Made by a program: the position numbers and the translations under genes. From RYN-124 sp033851845 (GTDB lineage: Bacteria; Actinomycetota; Actinomycetes; Mycobacteriales; SCTD01), in contig JAWWOH010000111.1 of assembly GCA_033851845.1 (NCBI GenBank), positions 1 through 64,000 on the forward strand: a stretch of DNA of 64,000 bases, in the 5' to 3' direction. Under the pieces are notes generated by a model. That model saw nothing but the letters and a program-made list of their open reading frames with translations, did not search any database and was not told the DNA's origin. Shown here in pieces: positions 26,530-34,332 of this stretch (within the stretch, counting starts at the first letter, position 1; each line of letters begins with the position of its first letter).

Positions 26530-26568
26530 ACGCGGCCCCGACGCTGATCAGAGTCGCCGGGGCCGCGT
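26530..26568. terminator. Hairpin terminator between convergent genes
   Basis: Perfect 11-bp inverted repeat ACGCGGCCCCG (26530-26540) / CGGGGCCGCGT (26558-26568), with a 17-base loop region. It begins 5 bases after the GAF-ANTAR stop and precedes the convergent SGNH gene. No U-tract on either side, as is common in high-GC actinobacteria. Confidence 0.7.
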
Positions 26569-26616
26569 GTTCGTGTTCGCTTCCGGTGTCGACACGTCTG
26601 CCGGGGTGCTTGAGGG

Positions 26617-27315
26617 TCAGCCGAGGCGCGCGGCGCGCAGGGCCGACGCCAGCCTGCCGCCCATGACGCCGTAGCCGTACGTGCTCGGGTGCAGCCCGTC
26701 CGGGCAGAGGAACCGCCGACCCTGCCCCTTGGTCCACTGTCCCGAGATCGGGCTGAAGTAGGGCAATGACTGCTCGACCGCGACAGTCCGCATCACCGCG
26801 TCGATGGTGACGCGGCGCGCGTCGTACCGACTTCCCGGCGGGTTGTAGGGACCCATCAGAACGATCTTCGCCGTGGGCAGTCTCGACCGCACGTATCGCA
26901 CCGTCTCGGTGGCTCGCTCGCGCACTGTCGCGGGGTCGGCGGCCTTGTCGTTGGTCCCGCCCTCGAGCAAGACGATGTCGTACGCCGGGGACAGCACTCC
27001 CGGCCGGGAGAGTCGCTCGAGGTACGGCTTGCCACGCGATCCGCCGGTGGTGTAGCCCGTGCCGCCGAAGGCGTCGACCGTGACGTCCCAGCCCAGGCGG
27101 CGGGCCGCGATGCGGGCCATCACCGGGCGGGTCGGGCGCGAGCCCGTGCCGTTCATCAGGCTGTCGCCGAAGAACAGGGCCCGCACGCTGCCGCCGGCCG
27201 GCGCGTTCGCGCTGGACGTCGCTGCCGGCAGGGCGAAAGCACTGATGACCAGGGCGACCGCAGCCAGCAGCCGGGTCGGCTGGCGTCGCGCCTGCACCGG
27301 CTGATCCCCCCTCAC
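26617..27315 (-). CDS. Secreted SGNH/GDSL hydrolase
   Basis: 232 residues. Signal peptide RRQPTRLLAAVALVISAFALPAATSSANA, then the SGNH blocks: FFGDSLMNGTG (catalytic Ser), FGGTGY, LEGGTNDK (Asn) and DGLHPSTYG (Asp/His dyad). It probably hydrolyses esters on extracellular polysaccharides or lipids. GTG 27315 was chosen because a TAACGT -10 box ends 7 bases before it (leaderless). Confidence 0.82.
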   Translation of the reverse strand: MRGDQPVQARRQPTRLLAAVALVISAFALPAATSSANAPAGGSVRALFFGDSLMNGTGSRPTRPVMARIAARRLGWDVTVDAFGGTGYTTGGSRGKPYLERLSRPGVLSPAYDIVLLEGGTNDKAADPATVRERATETVRYVRSRLPTAKIVLMGPYNPPGSRYDARRVTIDAVMRTVAVEQSLPYFSPISGQWTKGQGRRFLCPDGLHPSTYGYGVMGGRLASALRAARLG

Positions 27316-27451
27316 GGCTCGAACGTTAGGAACGCATCGGCCGGCCCGTGGGGGAATGGAGCATCTCGTCGGTGACATCCGCGTTCCGTGCCGGGGCAAT
27401 TGCGGATGAGTCGGACACGGCCGGGTTTCTTGCCCTGGCTAGCCTGCCGAT

Positions 27452-28558
27452 GTGACTCGGTTGGGTGATGTCGTCGCAGCTCTCGACGACCTGTATCCGG
27501 CCGCCTGGGCCGAGCCCTGGGACGCGGTCGGGTTGGTCGTCGGTGACCCGGATGCTCCGGTCCGCCGGGTGCTGTTCGCGATCGACCCGGTGGCCGCCGT
27601 CGTGGCCGAAGCCGCGCAACGCGGTGCGGATCTGCTCGTCACCCATCACCCGCTCTACCTACGAGGTACGACGACCGTCTCGGCGACCGACCCGAAAGGC
27701 CGCGTCGTCCATCGGCTGATCGCCGGCGGTTGCGGGCTGTTCGTCGCGCACACCAACGCAGATGTCGCGGCGCCCGGAGTCTCGGACGCACTCGCGGAGA
27801 CGGTTGGTCTCGTCGACACCCGACCACTGGCGGCGCACCCTGCCGATCCGCTGGACAAGCTCGTGGTGTTCGTGCCCGTCGACGACGCGGACCGGGTCCT
27901 CGACGCGGTCGCCGCCGAGGGAGCCGGTGCGATCGGCGACTACGACCGCTGCGCCTGGCGAACGACGGGGGAGGGGACGTTCCGGCCGTTGCCGGGTGCC
28001 GCGCCGACGGTCGGCGCGGTCGGCGAGGTCGCCTCGGTGCGCGAGACGCGGCTGGAGGTCGTGCTGCCCCGCGGTCGGCGGGCCGCCGTCGTACGCGCCC
28101 TTCTCGCGGCGCACCCCTACGAAGAGCCGGCGTACGACGTCCTCGAGCTGGCGACGGTGCTCGGCCCGCGCGGGCTGGGTCGGGTCGGCCGGCTGTCCGA
28201 GCCGGTGCCGCTCGGCGAGCTGGTCAGGAACGTTGCCAGCGCGCTGCCGGCGACCGCTGCGGGAGTGCGGGCGGCGGGTGACCCGAACCAGGTCATCGAG
28301 ACGCTGGCCGTGTGCGGCGGGGCCGGCGACGACCTGTTGCGCGAGGCCGCGGCCGCGGCCGACGCCTACCTGACCGCGGACCTGCGCCACCACCCGGCGT
28401 CGGAGGCTCCGCAGGGGCTGGCGCTGCTCGACGCCGCCCACTGGGCGACCGAGTGGCCGTGGCTCGCACGGGTGGCCCGGCAGCTCTCCGACGCGCTCGA
28501 CGTGGACACCGCGGTCTCCGAGATCGTGACCGATCCCTGGACGGCACACGAGCACTGA
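27452..28558 (+). CDS. Nif3-like dinuclear metal centre protein
   Basis: 368 residues. Nif3 signatures: EPWDAVGLVVGDP, LLVTHHPLYL (metal-binding HH), VAHTNADVAAPGVSDALAE, AAHPYEEPAYDV (the inserted CutA-like/PII-like domain) and ADLRHHPASEAPQGLALLDAAHWATE with further His/Glu ligands. A hexameric toroid in known structures; often annotated GTP cyclohydrolase 1 type 2, but the function is unclear. TAGCCT ends 6 bases before GTG 27452, so it is probably leaderless. Confidence 0.88.
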   Translation: MTRLGDVVAALDDLYPAAWAEPWDAVGLVVGDPDAPVRRVLFAIDPVAAVVAEAAQRGADLLVTHHPLYLRGTTTVSATDPKGRVVHRLIAGGCGLFVAHTNADVAAPGVSDALAETVGLVDTRPLAAHPADPLDKLVVFVPVDDADRVLDAVAAEGAGAIGDYDRCAWRTTGEGTFRPLPGAAPTVGAVGEVASVRETRLEVVLPRGRRAAVVRALLAAHPYEEPAYDVLELATVLGPRGLGRVGRLSEPVPLGELVRNVASALPATAAGVRAAGDPNQVIETLAVCGGAGDDLLREAAAAADAYLTADLRHHPASEAPQGLALLDAAHWATEWPWLARVARQLSDALDVDTAVSEIVTDPWTAHEH

Positions 28559-28582
28559 GGCATCACCACTACGGTGGGACGC

Positions 28583-29326
28583 GTGAAGGCTGACCCGTTC
28601 GTCCAGCTGCGGCTGCTGGAGCTGCAGGCGCTCGACGGCGCGCTGGACCGGCTCGCGCACCGGCGGCGCACCCTGCCCGAGCTCGCGGAGATCGAGCGAC
28701 TCGAGGGACAGGTCGAGGCGCTGCGCGACGACACCGTGCGGGCGGAGACCGAGGTGTCCGACCTGGCTCGCGAGCAGAAGAAGTTCGAGGACGAGATCGA
28801 GCAGGTGCGGGCCAGGCGCACGCGCGACGAGTCGCACCTGAACTCCGGCGCCGTCACCAACGCCAAGCAGCTCGAGGAGCTGCAACACGAGGTCGCGACG
28901 CTCAACCGACGGCAGTCCGACCTCGAGGACGCCGAGCTCGAGGTGATGGAGCGGGCAGAGAGCGCCCAGGCGGTTCTCGACCGGCTGGTCGGTGAGCGCG
29001 AGGCGCTGCTGGGCAAGCGCGACGACGCCGGCATCGCGCGGGACAAGGCGTTCGCGGAGATCGACGACGAGATCACGCGCACGTCAGCGGAGCGCGCCGA
29101 GCTGGCGCCGACCTTCCCGGCGGACCTGCTGGCCCTCTACGAACGACTGCGCGCAGAGCACGGCGGCGTCGGGGCCGGGGCGATCGAACGAGGTCGGTGT
29201 GGCGGCTGCCGGCTCGACCTGATGCAGAACGAGAAGGCCGACGTCCGCGCTGCGGCTGTCGACGACGTGCTCCGGCACGAGGAGTGCGGCCGGATCATGG
29301 TCCGGACGGCGGAGTCAGGCATCTGA
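28583..29326 (+). CDS. C4 zinc-ribbon, coiled-coil nucleic-acid-binding protein
   Basis: 247 residues: a long coiled coil (about 10-185, rich in E/R/L heptads with the GAVTNAKQLEELQHEV hairpin) followed by a zinc ribbon (RGRCGGCRLDL ... HEECGRIMVR). It is homologous to the CdsZ/DUF164 family. GTG 28583 is preferred, as a TACGGT -10 box ends 7 bases before it; GTG 28574 is the alternative. The stop overlaps the start of the RNase H gene. Confidence 0.85.
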   Translation: MKADPFVQLRLLELQALDGALDRLAHRRRTLPELAEIERLEGQVEALRDDTVRAETEVSDLAREQKKFEDEIEQVRARRTRDESHLNSGAVTNAKQLEELQHEVATLNRRQSDLEDAELEVMERAESAQAVLDRLVGEREALLGKRDDAGIARDKAFAEIDDEITRTSAERAELAPTFPADLLALYERLRAEHGGVGAGAIERGRCGGCRLDLMQNEKADVRAAAVDDVLRHEECGRIMVRTAESGI

Positions 29327-30444
29327 GCACCGGGCGGCGGCTGATCATCGAGGCCGACGGTGGGTCGCGGGGCAACCCGGGTCCGGCGGGGTACGGCGCC
29401 GTGGTGCGTGACGCTGTCACCGGCGAGGTCCTGGCCGAACGCGCCGCCGGCATCGGGATCGCTTCGAACAACGTCGCGGAGTACGGCGGCCTGATCGCTG
29501 GGCTGACAGCGGCCCTCGACCTCGACCCGGCCGAGGTCGAGGTGCGGATGGACAGCAAGCTCGTCGTCGAGCAGATGAGCGGTCGCTGGCAGGTCAAGCA
29601 CCCGTCCATGAAGCCGCTCGCGCGCGAAGCAGCCGCGCTCATCTCGCGGCTGCCACAGGTGCACTTCTCCTGGATCCCGCGGGAGAAGAACAAGCACGCG
29701 GACCGGCTCGCGAACGAGGCGATGGACGCTGCGGCAGCCGGTTCGGTGTGGAAGCAGGACGCCGCCGCGACCTTCCTCGAGAAGGCGGCTTCGGCACCGA
29801 ACCGCCTGTCGGGTTGGCAGGAGCCGCCGTCCGCGCCGACGACCACGTTGCTGCTGCGGCACGGGCAGACAGCGCTGTCGATCGAGAAGCGCTTCTCCGG
29901 CAGCGGGGACCAGCCGTTGACCGAGGTCGGCCGTGCGCAGGCAGCGGCTGCGGCGGTCCGGCTCGCGTCCTCAGGCTCGGTCGCGGTCCTGTCCTCGCCG
30001 CTGCGCCGGGCCCGTGAGACCGCGGTGCTCGTCGCCGAGGCGCTGAGCCTGGAGGTCGCCTTCGACGACGACCTGCGGGAGACCGACTTCGGAGACTGGG
30101 AGGGGTTCACGTTCCGCGAGGTGCGCGACAAGTGGCCGCGCGAGCTCGACGAGTGGCTCGGTTCCACGTCGGTCGCGCCGCCGTTCGGCGAGTCCTTCGA
30201 CTCCACCGCAACGCGGGTGCGAGCGGCCCGCGACCGAGTGCTTTCGTCGTACGGCGGGAAGACGGTCGTCCTCGTCTCGCACGTGACGCCGATCAAGACG
30301 TTGCTGCGGATGGCACTCGACGCGCCGCCGTCGGCGCTCTACCGGATGCATCTCGACCTGGCCTGCATCAACGAGGTGCAGTGGCACGCAGACGGTGCCG
30401 CCGTCGTCCGGTCCATGAACGACGTCGGGCACCTCTCGGGGTAG
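29323..30444 (+). CDS. Bifunctional RNase H / acid phosphatase
   Basis: 373 residues. N-terminal RNase HI domain: IIEADGGSRGNPGPAGYG (Asp), NNVAEYGGLIAGL (Glu), RMDSKLVVEQM (Asp) and KNKHADRLANEA (Asp). C-terminal histidine phosphatase: LLLRHGQTALS, LSSPLRRARETAV, ETDFGDWEGF and VLVSHVTPIK. Same architecture as mycobacterial Rv2228c (RNase H with alpha-ribazole phosphatase-like domain). The only plausible start is CTG 29323, which overlaps the upstream TGA as CTGA; the nearest in-frame GTG upstream is 126 bp earlier, inside the zinc-ribbon gene. Confidence 0.87.
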   Translation: MSTGRRLIIEADGGSRGNPGPAGYGAVVRDAVTGEVLAERAAGIGIASNNVAEYGGLIAGLTAALDLDPAEVEVRMDSKLVVEQMSGRWQVKHPSMKPLAREAAALISRLPQVHFSWIPREKNKHADRLANEAMDAAAAGSVWKQDAAATFLEKAASAPNRLSGWQEPPSAPTTTLLLRHGQTALSIEKRFSGSGDQPLTEVGRAQAAAAAVRLASSGSVAVLSSPLRRARETAVLVAEALSLEVAFDDDLRETDFGDWEGFTFREVRDKWPRELDEWLGSTSVAPPFGESFDSTATRVRAARDRVLSSYGGKTVVLVSHVTPIKTLLRMALDAPPSALYRMHLDLACINEVQWHADGAAVVRSMNDVGHLSG

Positions 30445-30705
30445 CTACGGCAGCAGCACCGTCCGCCGGTGGGCCCTGCCGGGTTTCGCCTTCGGTGTCC
30501 GGTTACTCGTCGTATTGGTGGGGTCCGTACCCCCTCGTTCAGGACCGCGGGAGAACTGCACGATGGCCGCACTTCACCGCGAACCGGGACGTCGCAGACA
30601 CGACAGGGCTTCTGTCGTACAGGCGACGGACGCGGCGAGCGGACCGGGGGAGTTTTCGGTCAGCCGACCATCGCGGCCGGCCCGCATACGCAGGGGGACC
30701 CAGTC

Positions 30706-31956
30706 ATGAGCCAGACGAACGAGGAGCTTCTCTCCGAGATCCCGACCCAGGAGGTCGGTTCGGACGACGTTGAGGCGCACGGCATGCGAGAGATCGCAGC
30801 CGGCGTCGGCGTGGCAGCCATCGTGCTCGGCGGCGGCGCGACGCTCGCGGAGGCCGCCAGCTCGGCGCCCAGCGCGGGTGGGGCGGCCACCACAGTGACG
30901 CAGGCAGCCGGCGGTGCGCTGGCCGGCAGCGGCACGGAGACCGGCAAGGTGCTCGCGAAGGACATCCAGCCCGCCTCGTCGACGCTGGTGGCGACGGGCA
31001 ACTCGGTCGACGGCCAGCTCGGCTCGACGACCCAAACGGCCTTTGACACCGCCGCGGGTGCGCAGCAGACCGCCTCCGCCGCGGTCGGGTCCGTGTCGAG
31101 CACCGCTGCCGGCGCGGTCAGCCAGGCGCAGAGCCTGGCCGACGCCGTAAGGACCGACGCGCTGAGCAAGGCGGGTGACCTCGGGTCGATGGCCGGCGAG
31201 ATCGCCGGTGCGGCCGCCTCGGACGCAACCGCCGTTGCCAACGCCGCACTGGCCGACGCGACGGCACTCGCCGACAAGGCGACGGAGGCCGTCAAGAGCA
31301 TCTTCGGCTGGCTGCACACCGAGGTCCAGAACACGGTCGACCTCGCCACCGGCAAGGTCAACGAGACGAAGGACCTCGCGCAGCAGAAGGTCGCCGAGAC
31401 AGAATTGACCGCGACCGAAACCGTCAACGCAACGAAGGACTTCGCCGACCACAAGGTCGCCGACACGCTGGACACCGCGACGACGACGGTCGACAACACG
31501 AAGACGACGGCGACGGAGCTGGCGAACAGGGCGATCGACCACGTCAACAGCAAGGTCGACGACACCGAGACGCTCGCCGGGCAGAAGGTCCAGTTCGCGA
31601 AGGACACCGCCAACAGCACGCTCTCGCAGGCGCAGCAGGTCGCCCTGCAGGCCATCGGGACGCTGAACGACACGAAGACGCTCGCGACGGACACCGCCGC
31701 GGCTGCCGCCCGCGGTGCCGGCTCCACAGTGCAGTCGACCGAGACCACCGCGAAGGACACGCTGGCCAATGGTCCGGCCGGCGTGATCGACCAGGCGGTC
31801 ACCATCGTCGAGCAGACGAAGGACACCTGGCAGGACACGGTGAACAACGCGCCGCTGCCGGACGCTGCCGGCACGGTCGACTCGGCCGCCGACACGGTGC
31901 AGGGCGCAGCCGACAGCCTGTCGGTCAACATCCCGACAACCACGCCGCGTCTGTAG
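30706..31956 (+). CDS. LEA-like amphipathic repeat protein with N-terminal membrane segment
   Basis: 416 residues of low complexity. The N-terminus (EVGSDDVEAHGMREIAAGVGVAAIVLGGG) has a single hydrophobic segment. From about 200 to 350 there are Ala/Thr/Lys/Asp-rich repeats of the kind 'VNETKDLAQQKVAET', 'VDNTKTTATELANRA', 'VDDTETLAGQKVQFAKDTA', which resemble the 11-residue amphipathic repeats of group 3 LEA/apolipoprotein-like proteins. It may be a desiccation or envelope-stress protein. The 261 bp upstream hold no gene. An AGGGGGA stretch precedes ATG 30706. A strong hairpin terminator follows. Confidence 0.72.
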   Translation: MSQTNEELLSEIPTQEVGSDDVEAHGMREIAAGVGVAAIVLGGGATLAEAASSAPSAGGAATTVTQAAGGALAGSGTETGKVLAKDIQPASSTLVATGNSVDGQLGSTTQTAFDTAAGAQQTASAAVGSVSSTAAGAVSQAQSLADAVRTDALSKAGDLGSMAGEIAGAAASDATAVANAALADATALADKATEAVKSIFGWLHTEVQNTVDLATGKVNETKDLAQQKVAETELTATETVNATKDFADHKVADTLDTATTTVDNTKTTATELANRAIDHVNSKVDDTETLAGQKVQFAKDTANSTLSQAQQVALQAIGTLNDTKTLATDTAAAAARGAGSTVQSTETTAKDTLANGPAGVIDQAVTIVEQTKDTWQDTVNNAPLPDAAGTVDSAADTVQGAADSLSVNIPTTTPRL

Positions 31957-31975
31957 CGTCGCCTCGCGTGCGAAA

Positions 31976-32006
31976 CGGAGCCGGTCGCCTCGGGCGACCG
32001 GCTCCG
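31976..32006. terminator. Hairpin terminator between the LEA-like gene and rnpB
   Basis: Perfect 14-bp inverted repeat CGGAGCCGGTCGCC / GGCGACCGGCTCCG around a 3-base loop (TCG). It begins 19 bases after the stop codon of the LEA-like gene and insulates rnpB. No U-tract. Confidence 0.75.
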
Positions 32007-32021
32007 CCGCGTCGTAGGGCG

Positions 32022-32027
32022 TAGCCT
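32022..32027 (+). promoter_or_regulatory. -10 box of rnpB
   Basis: TAGCCT lies 7 bases before the G at 32035 that starts the RNase P RNA P1 stem. It has the same hexamer and spacing as the leaderless gene promoters elsewhere in the window. Confidence 0.6.
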
Positions 32028-32034
32028 TGGGGTC

Positions 32035-32428
32035 GGGACGAGTCGGCCGGACGGTCGCGGCGGCAACCAGCCGTCGAGGAAAGTCCGGGCTCCACAGGGC
32101 AGGGTGATCGGTAACACCGACCCGGGGTGACCCGCGGGAAAGTGCCACAGAGAACAGACCGCCGGTGCTTGCACCGGTAAGGGTGAAACGGTGGTGTAAG
32201 AGACCACCAGCGCCCGGGGTGACCCGGGCGGCTCGGCAAACCCCACCCGGAGCAAGGTCGAAAGGGCCCGGCCGCGAGGCCGCGCCTGCCCGAGCGCTCG
32301 AGGGCTGCCCGCCCGAGCTCGGGGGTGGACCGCACGAGGTCGTCGGCAACGGCGATCCCAGATGGATGACCGTCGGCTGACCTTCGGGTCGGCGCACAGA
32401 ACCCGGCTTACAGGCCGGCTCGTCCCAC
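32035..32428 (+). ncRNA. rnpB: RNase P RNA, bacterial class A
   Basis: Catalytic RNA that trims tRNA 5' leaders. The P1 stem pairs GGGACGAGTCGGCC at the start with GGCCGGCTCGTCCC at the end. Conserved blocks are GAGGAAAGTCCGGGCTCCACA, GGGTGAAACGGTGGTGTAAGAG (start), ACCCCACCCGGAGCAAGG, AGATGGATGACCGTC and ACAGAACCCGGCTTACAG. It closely follows the high-GC actinobacterial class A layout. Its last 28 bases are the attachment site of the island that follows; the RNA remains complete. Confidence 0.95.
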
Positions 32429-32429
32429 C
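32402..32429. repeat. attL: 28-bp direct repeat within the rnpB 3' end
   Basis: The sequence begins CCCGGCTTACAGGCC and ends GCTCGTCCCACC. It is identical over 28 bases to 45971-45998, while flanking bases differ. It contains the P1 3' strand of RNase P RNA. Confidence 0.9.
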
Positions 32430-32524
32430 GCATCGTCTGAGATGCATATGTGCAGGTCAGGGCCTTGCAGCTCTTCGGGCCGTGTCGGCCTGACATCCCG
32501 AATCATGCCTGATTTCGGCGAGGC

Positions 32525-32554
32525 GTGTGACATCCGAGTGACATCGGAGTGATG
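32525..32554. other. Putative integrase arm-type sites, left end
   Basis: GTGTGACATCCGAGTGACATC followed by GGAGTGATGC holds spaced copies of a GTGACATYC-like word. The right end has GTGTGACATTCCTGTGATGCC at 45879-45899. Sharing near both att sites suggests arm-type binding sites of the island integrase. Inference only. Confidence 0.4.
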
Positions 32555-32620
32555 CTGGATGCGGTCTTCGCCCACGCTCACTGTGAGCGTGTGACCGGCG
32601 CCCCTGGCGAACCGGTCGCC

Positions 32621-32640
32621 AAAATGTCACGTGACATTTT
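32621..32640. repeat. Perfect 20-bp palindrome
   Basis: AAAATGTCACGTGACATTTT is its own reverse complement, flanked by GCC and CGGC. It stands out in a GC-rich region and lies about 190 bp inside attL. It might be an operator, or a binding site for excision machinery. No gene starts nearby on the + strand; the nearest gene ends at 32960. Confidence 0.7.
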
Positions 32641-32671
32641 CGGCCTCTGAACCGGACATTCGGCGCGATCA

Positions 32672-32882
32672 GACCCCCGCGTGGGGTCCCCCCGGTCCGC
32701 GGGGGTCGGCGTGGGAGTCGGCCGGAGGGATGCCTCCGCTGCGCCCCCGCGGTGACCTGCGGCTTTGCGTGGCTGGGGCGGTCGTGGGATCAGGTCGGGG
32801 GCCAAACCCGGGCCCCCGACCTGATCCCACTCCCTCGTCAGGATCAAGAAAGAGGGAGTGGGGCGGGGGCGCAGCGGAGGCA
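32672..32882. repeat. Nested inverted repeats in a gene-free region
   Basis: The interval 32430-32959 has no convincing gene. It contains a 10-bp inverted repeat (32672-32681/32698-32707); a 20-bp perfect outer inverted repeat (32731-32750/32863-32882); inside it a 20-bp perfect hairpin (32784-32803/32811-32830, 7-base loop); and a 9-bp inverted repeat (32828-32836/32852-32860) that shares 3 bases with the inner stem. It could form a branched structure in single-stranded DNA or RNA. Confidence 0.8.
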
Positions 32883-32959
32883 GGTCTGGGGTAATCGCAA
32901 GAAGGTCTTTGGATCTGATGGGACAAGGGCGAGAGACAGGAACAACATTCAGGTCAGGG

Positions 32960-33643
32960 TCACCAGGGGGACAGGGATGTGGCCTGGTCTTGAACGGCGG
33001 CAGTAGCGCGTCGTCGGGCTCGTTGGTAGAGCACGATCGCCACGGCGATAGGTGCGCCGAACAGCAAGAGGGCCACGGGAATGCCGAGCCATGGGGTGAC
33101 GGTGAAGCCCTCGCACATCTTGACCGCGCCGTGCACACGACCGTCGCTGCTGGTCAGCTCTTGCGTGCCAGTACAGGAGGCCGAAGGAAGCGTGAAGGCC
33201 AGCAACAGCGCGAACGACCCGCCGGGCCAGACCAAGGTGCCGAGCCACTTTTCCGACGTCCTCCACCACCGTGAGGTCCAGAGCAGGACGACGCCGACCA
33301 GCCATCCGAGCAGCGGCACCACGACGCTCCCGGCTGTGAGCAGCAGCACTGCGGCGAGCTCCCGACCGGTGCCAGGAACGGCGGCCACGATCATCGGCAG
33401 CCGGTGAGCGCCGATTTCCTCCAGCTCGGCATTCACAAGTTCTGTAGGCGACCCCAGTCGGGACAAGGCGTCCCGGACGGCGGCGGCGTCGTCGTCGGCG
33501 GCGGCGGCGCGCGCCTCGGCGAGATGCTCGCTGATTCCGGACACAAGATCGCCGCGGCGGTCGGCCGGCAAGGCGGCCGCCTCGCGCTCGAGCCGCGCCA
33601 TGTACTGGCGGACCAGTTCGTCGCCGGACTCAACAACCATCAA
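32960..33643 (-). CDS. HAAS/DUF1700-type membrane protein, PadR partner
   Basis: 227 residues. The N-terminal HAAS-like helical domain (VRQYMARLEREAAALPADRRGDLVSGISEHLAEARA then ALSRLGSPTELVNAE) is the usual partner of PadR repressors. Three to four hydrophobic segments follow (about 90-200), with an extracytoplasmic CTGTQELTSS...KMCEGF loop whose two Cys may pair. It overlaps the PadR gene by ATGA, so the two are translationally coupled. Confidence 0.8.
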   Translation of the reverse strand: MMVVESGDELVRQYMARLEREAAALPADRRGDLVSGISEHLAEARAAAADDDAAAVRDALSRLGSPTELVNAELEEIGAHRLPMIVAAVPGTGRELAAVLLLTAGSVVVPLLGWLVGVVLLWTSRWWRTSEKWLGTLVWPGGSFALLLAFTLPSASCTGTQELTSSDGRVHGAVKMCEGFTVTPWLGIPVALLLFGAPIAVAIVLYQRARRRATAAVQDQATSLSPW

Positions 33644-33984
33644 GACCCCTCACCGAGCAGTTGGTCGACGCCGCGGCGGAACTGCCGCCACTCGCGCGAG
33701 AAAGCACCAAGGGCCTCGCGGCCGGCGTCCGTGAGGACGTAGTAGCGCCGAGGTGGGCCGTTCGTGGACTCCACCCAGTCGGTGTCGACCCAGCCCACCC
33801 GCCGAAGCCGGGACAGCAGGGGATAGACGGTGCCCTCACTGGTCACCATCCCCTCCACCTCGCTGAGCCTGCGCACCAAGTCGAATGCGTACAAACGCTC
33901 CCGTGCCAGCAGCGACAACACGCAGTACTCGAGGACGCCCCGCCGCAGCTGGGACACGGCCCGATGAGGACCGCGCGGTTCCAT
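33640..33984 (-). CDS. PadR family transcriptional regulator
   Basis: 114 residues. Winged-helix PadR core: VLEYCVLSLLARERLYAFDLVRRLSEVEGMVTSEGTVYPLLSRLRRVGWV, then RRYYVLTDAGREALGAFSREW dimerisation helix. ATG 33984 has a TACCTT -10-like box 7 bases upstream (leaderless). Likely represses its own operon with the HAAS partner. Confidence 0.85.
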   Translation of the reverse strand: MEPRGPHRAVSQLRRGVLEYCVLSLLARERLYAFDLVRRLSEVEGMVTSEGTVYPLLSRLRRVGWVDTDWVESTNGPPRRYYVLTDAGREALGAFSREWRQFRRGVDQLLGEGS

Positions 33985-34049
33985 GCGGCGCAAGGTAGCA
34001 GGTTCAACAAGCGACCACCAGGGCCGGACCTATCCGGCGGGCGACCGGG

Positions 34050-34207
34050 CTCGGGCCGCGCTTACGGTCCGCCCCCTCCGCCGTCAACACCGCTTCGCGC
34101 CGCTGACGCGGCCGGCCTTCGGCCGTGTGTTGACCGCGGAGCCTCTGGCGGACCTGACGCGCAGCAACACGGGCAGGCAAGCCTGCCCGCCGCTAACGCG
34201 GCCCGAG
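34050..34207. repeat. Nested inverted repeats between divergent promoters
   Basis: The gene-free interval 33985-34332 separates PadR (leftward) from the sigma gene (rightward). It holds an outer 11-bp inverted repeat (34050-34060/34197-34207), an internal 8-bp repeat GTCAACAC/GTGTTGAC (34083-34090/34127-34134), and a compact 9-bp hairpin (34170-34178/34181-34189) around AA. It may be a terminator-like or regulatory structure. Confidence 0.7.
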
Positions 34208-34332
34208 CCAAGCACGCGGAGCGAGCGACCGGGCCGCCCGGCGTTCCGGCACGGACGTGTCCGAAATCCGAATGAACCCAATGTGCCCCGGTTCCGTCTT
34301 CACTCCGTGGTCCGGCGAGGGAGAGTGAAGCG

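Noticed and set aside
26530..26568. ANTAR target dual hairpin
   Set aside because: There is a single hairpin between convergent 3' ends, without the paired hexaloop stems; a terminator explains it.
31330..31720. Possible CRISPR-like or tandem DNA repeat in the LEA-like gene
   Set aside because: The similarity is in the protein (amphipathic repeats) and the DNA units are not identical or evenly spaced.
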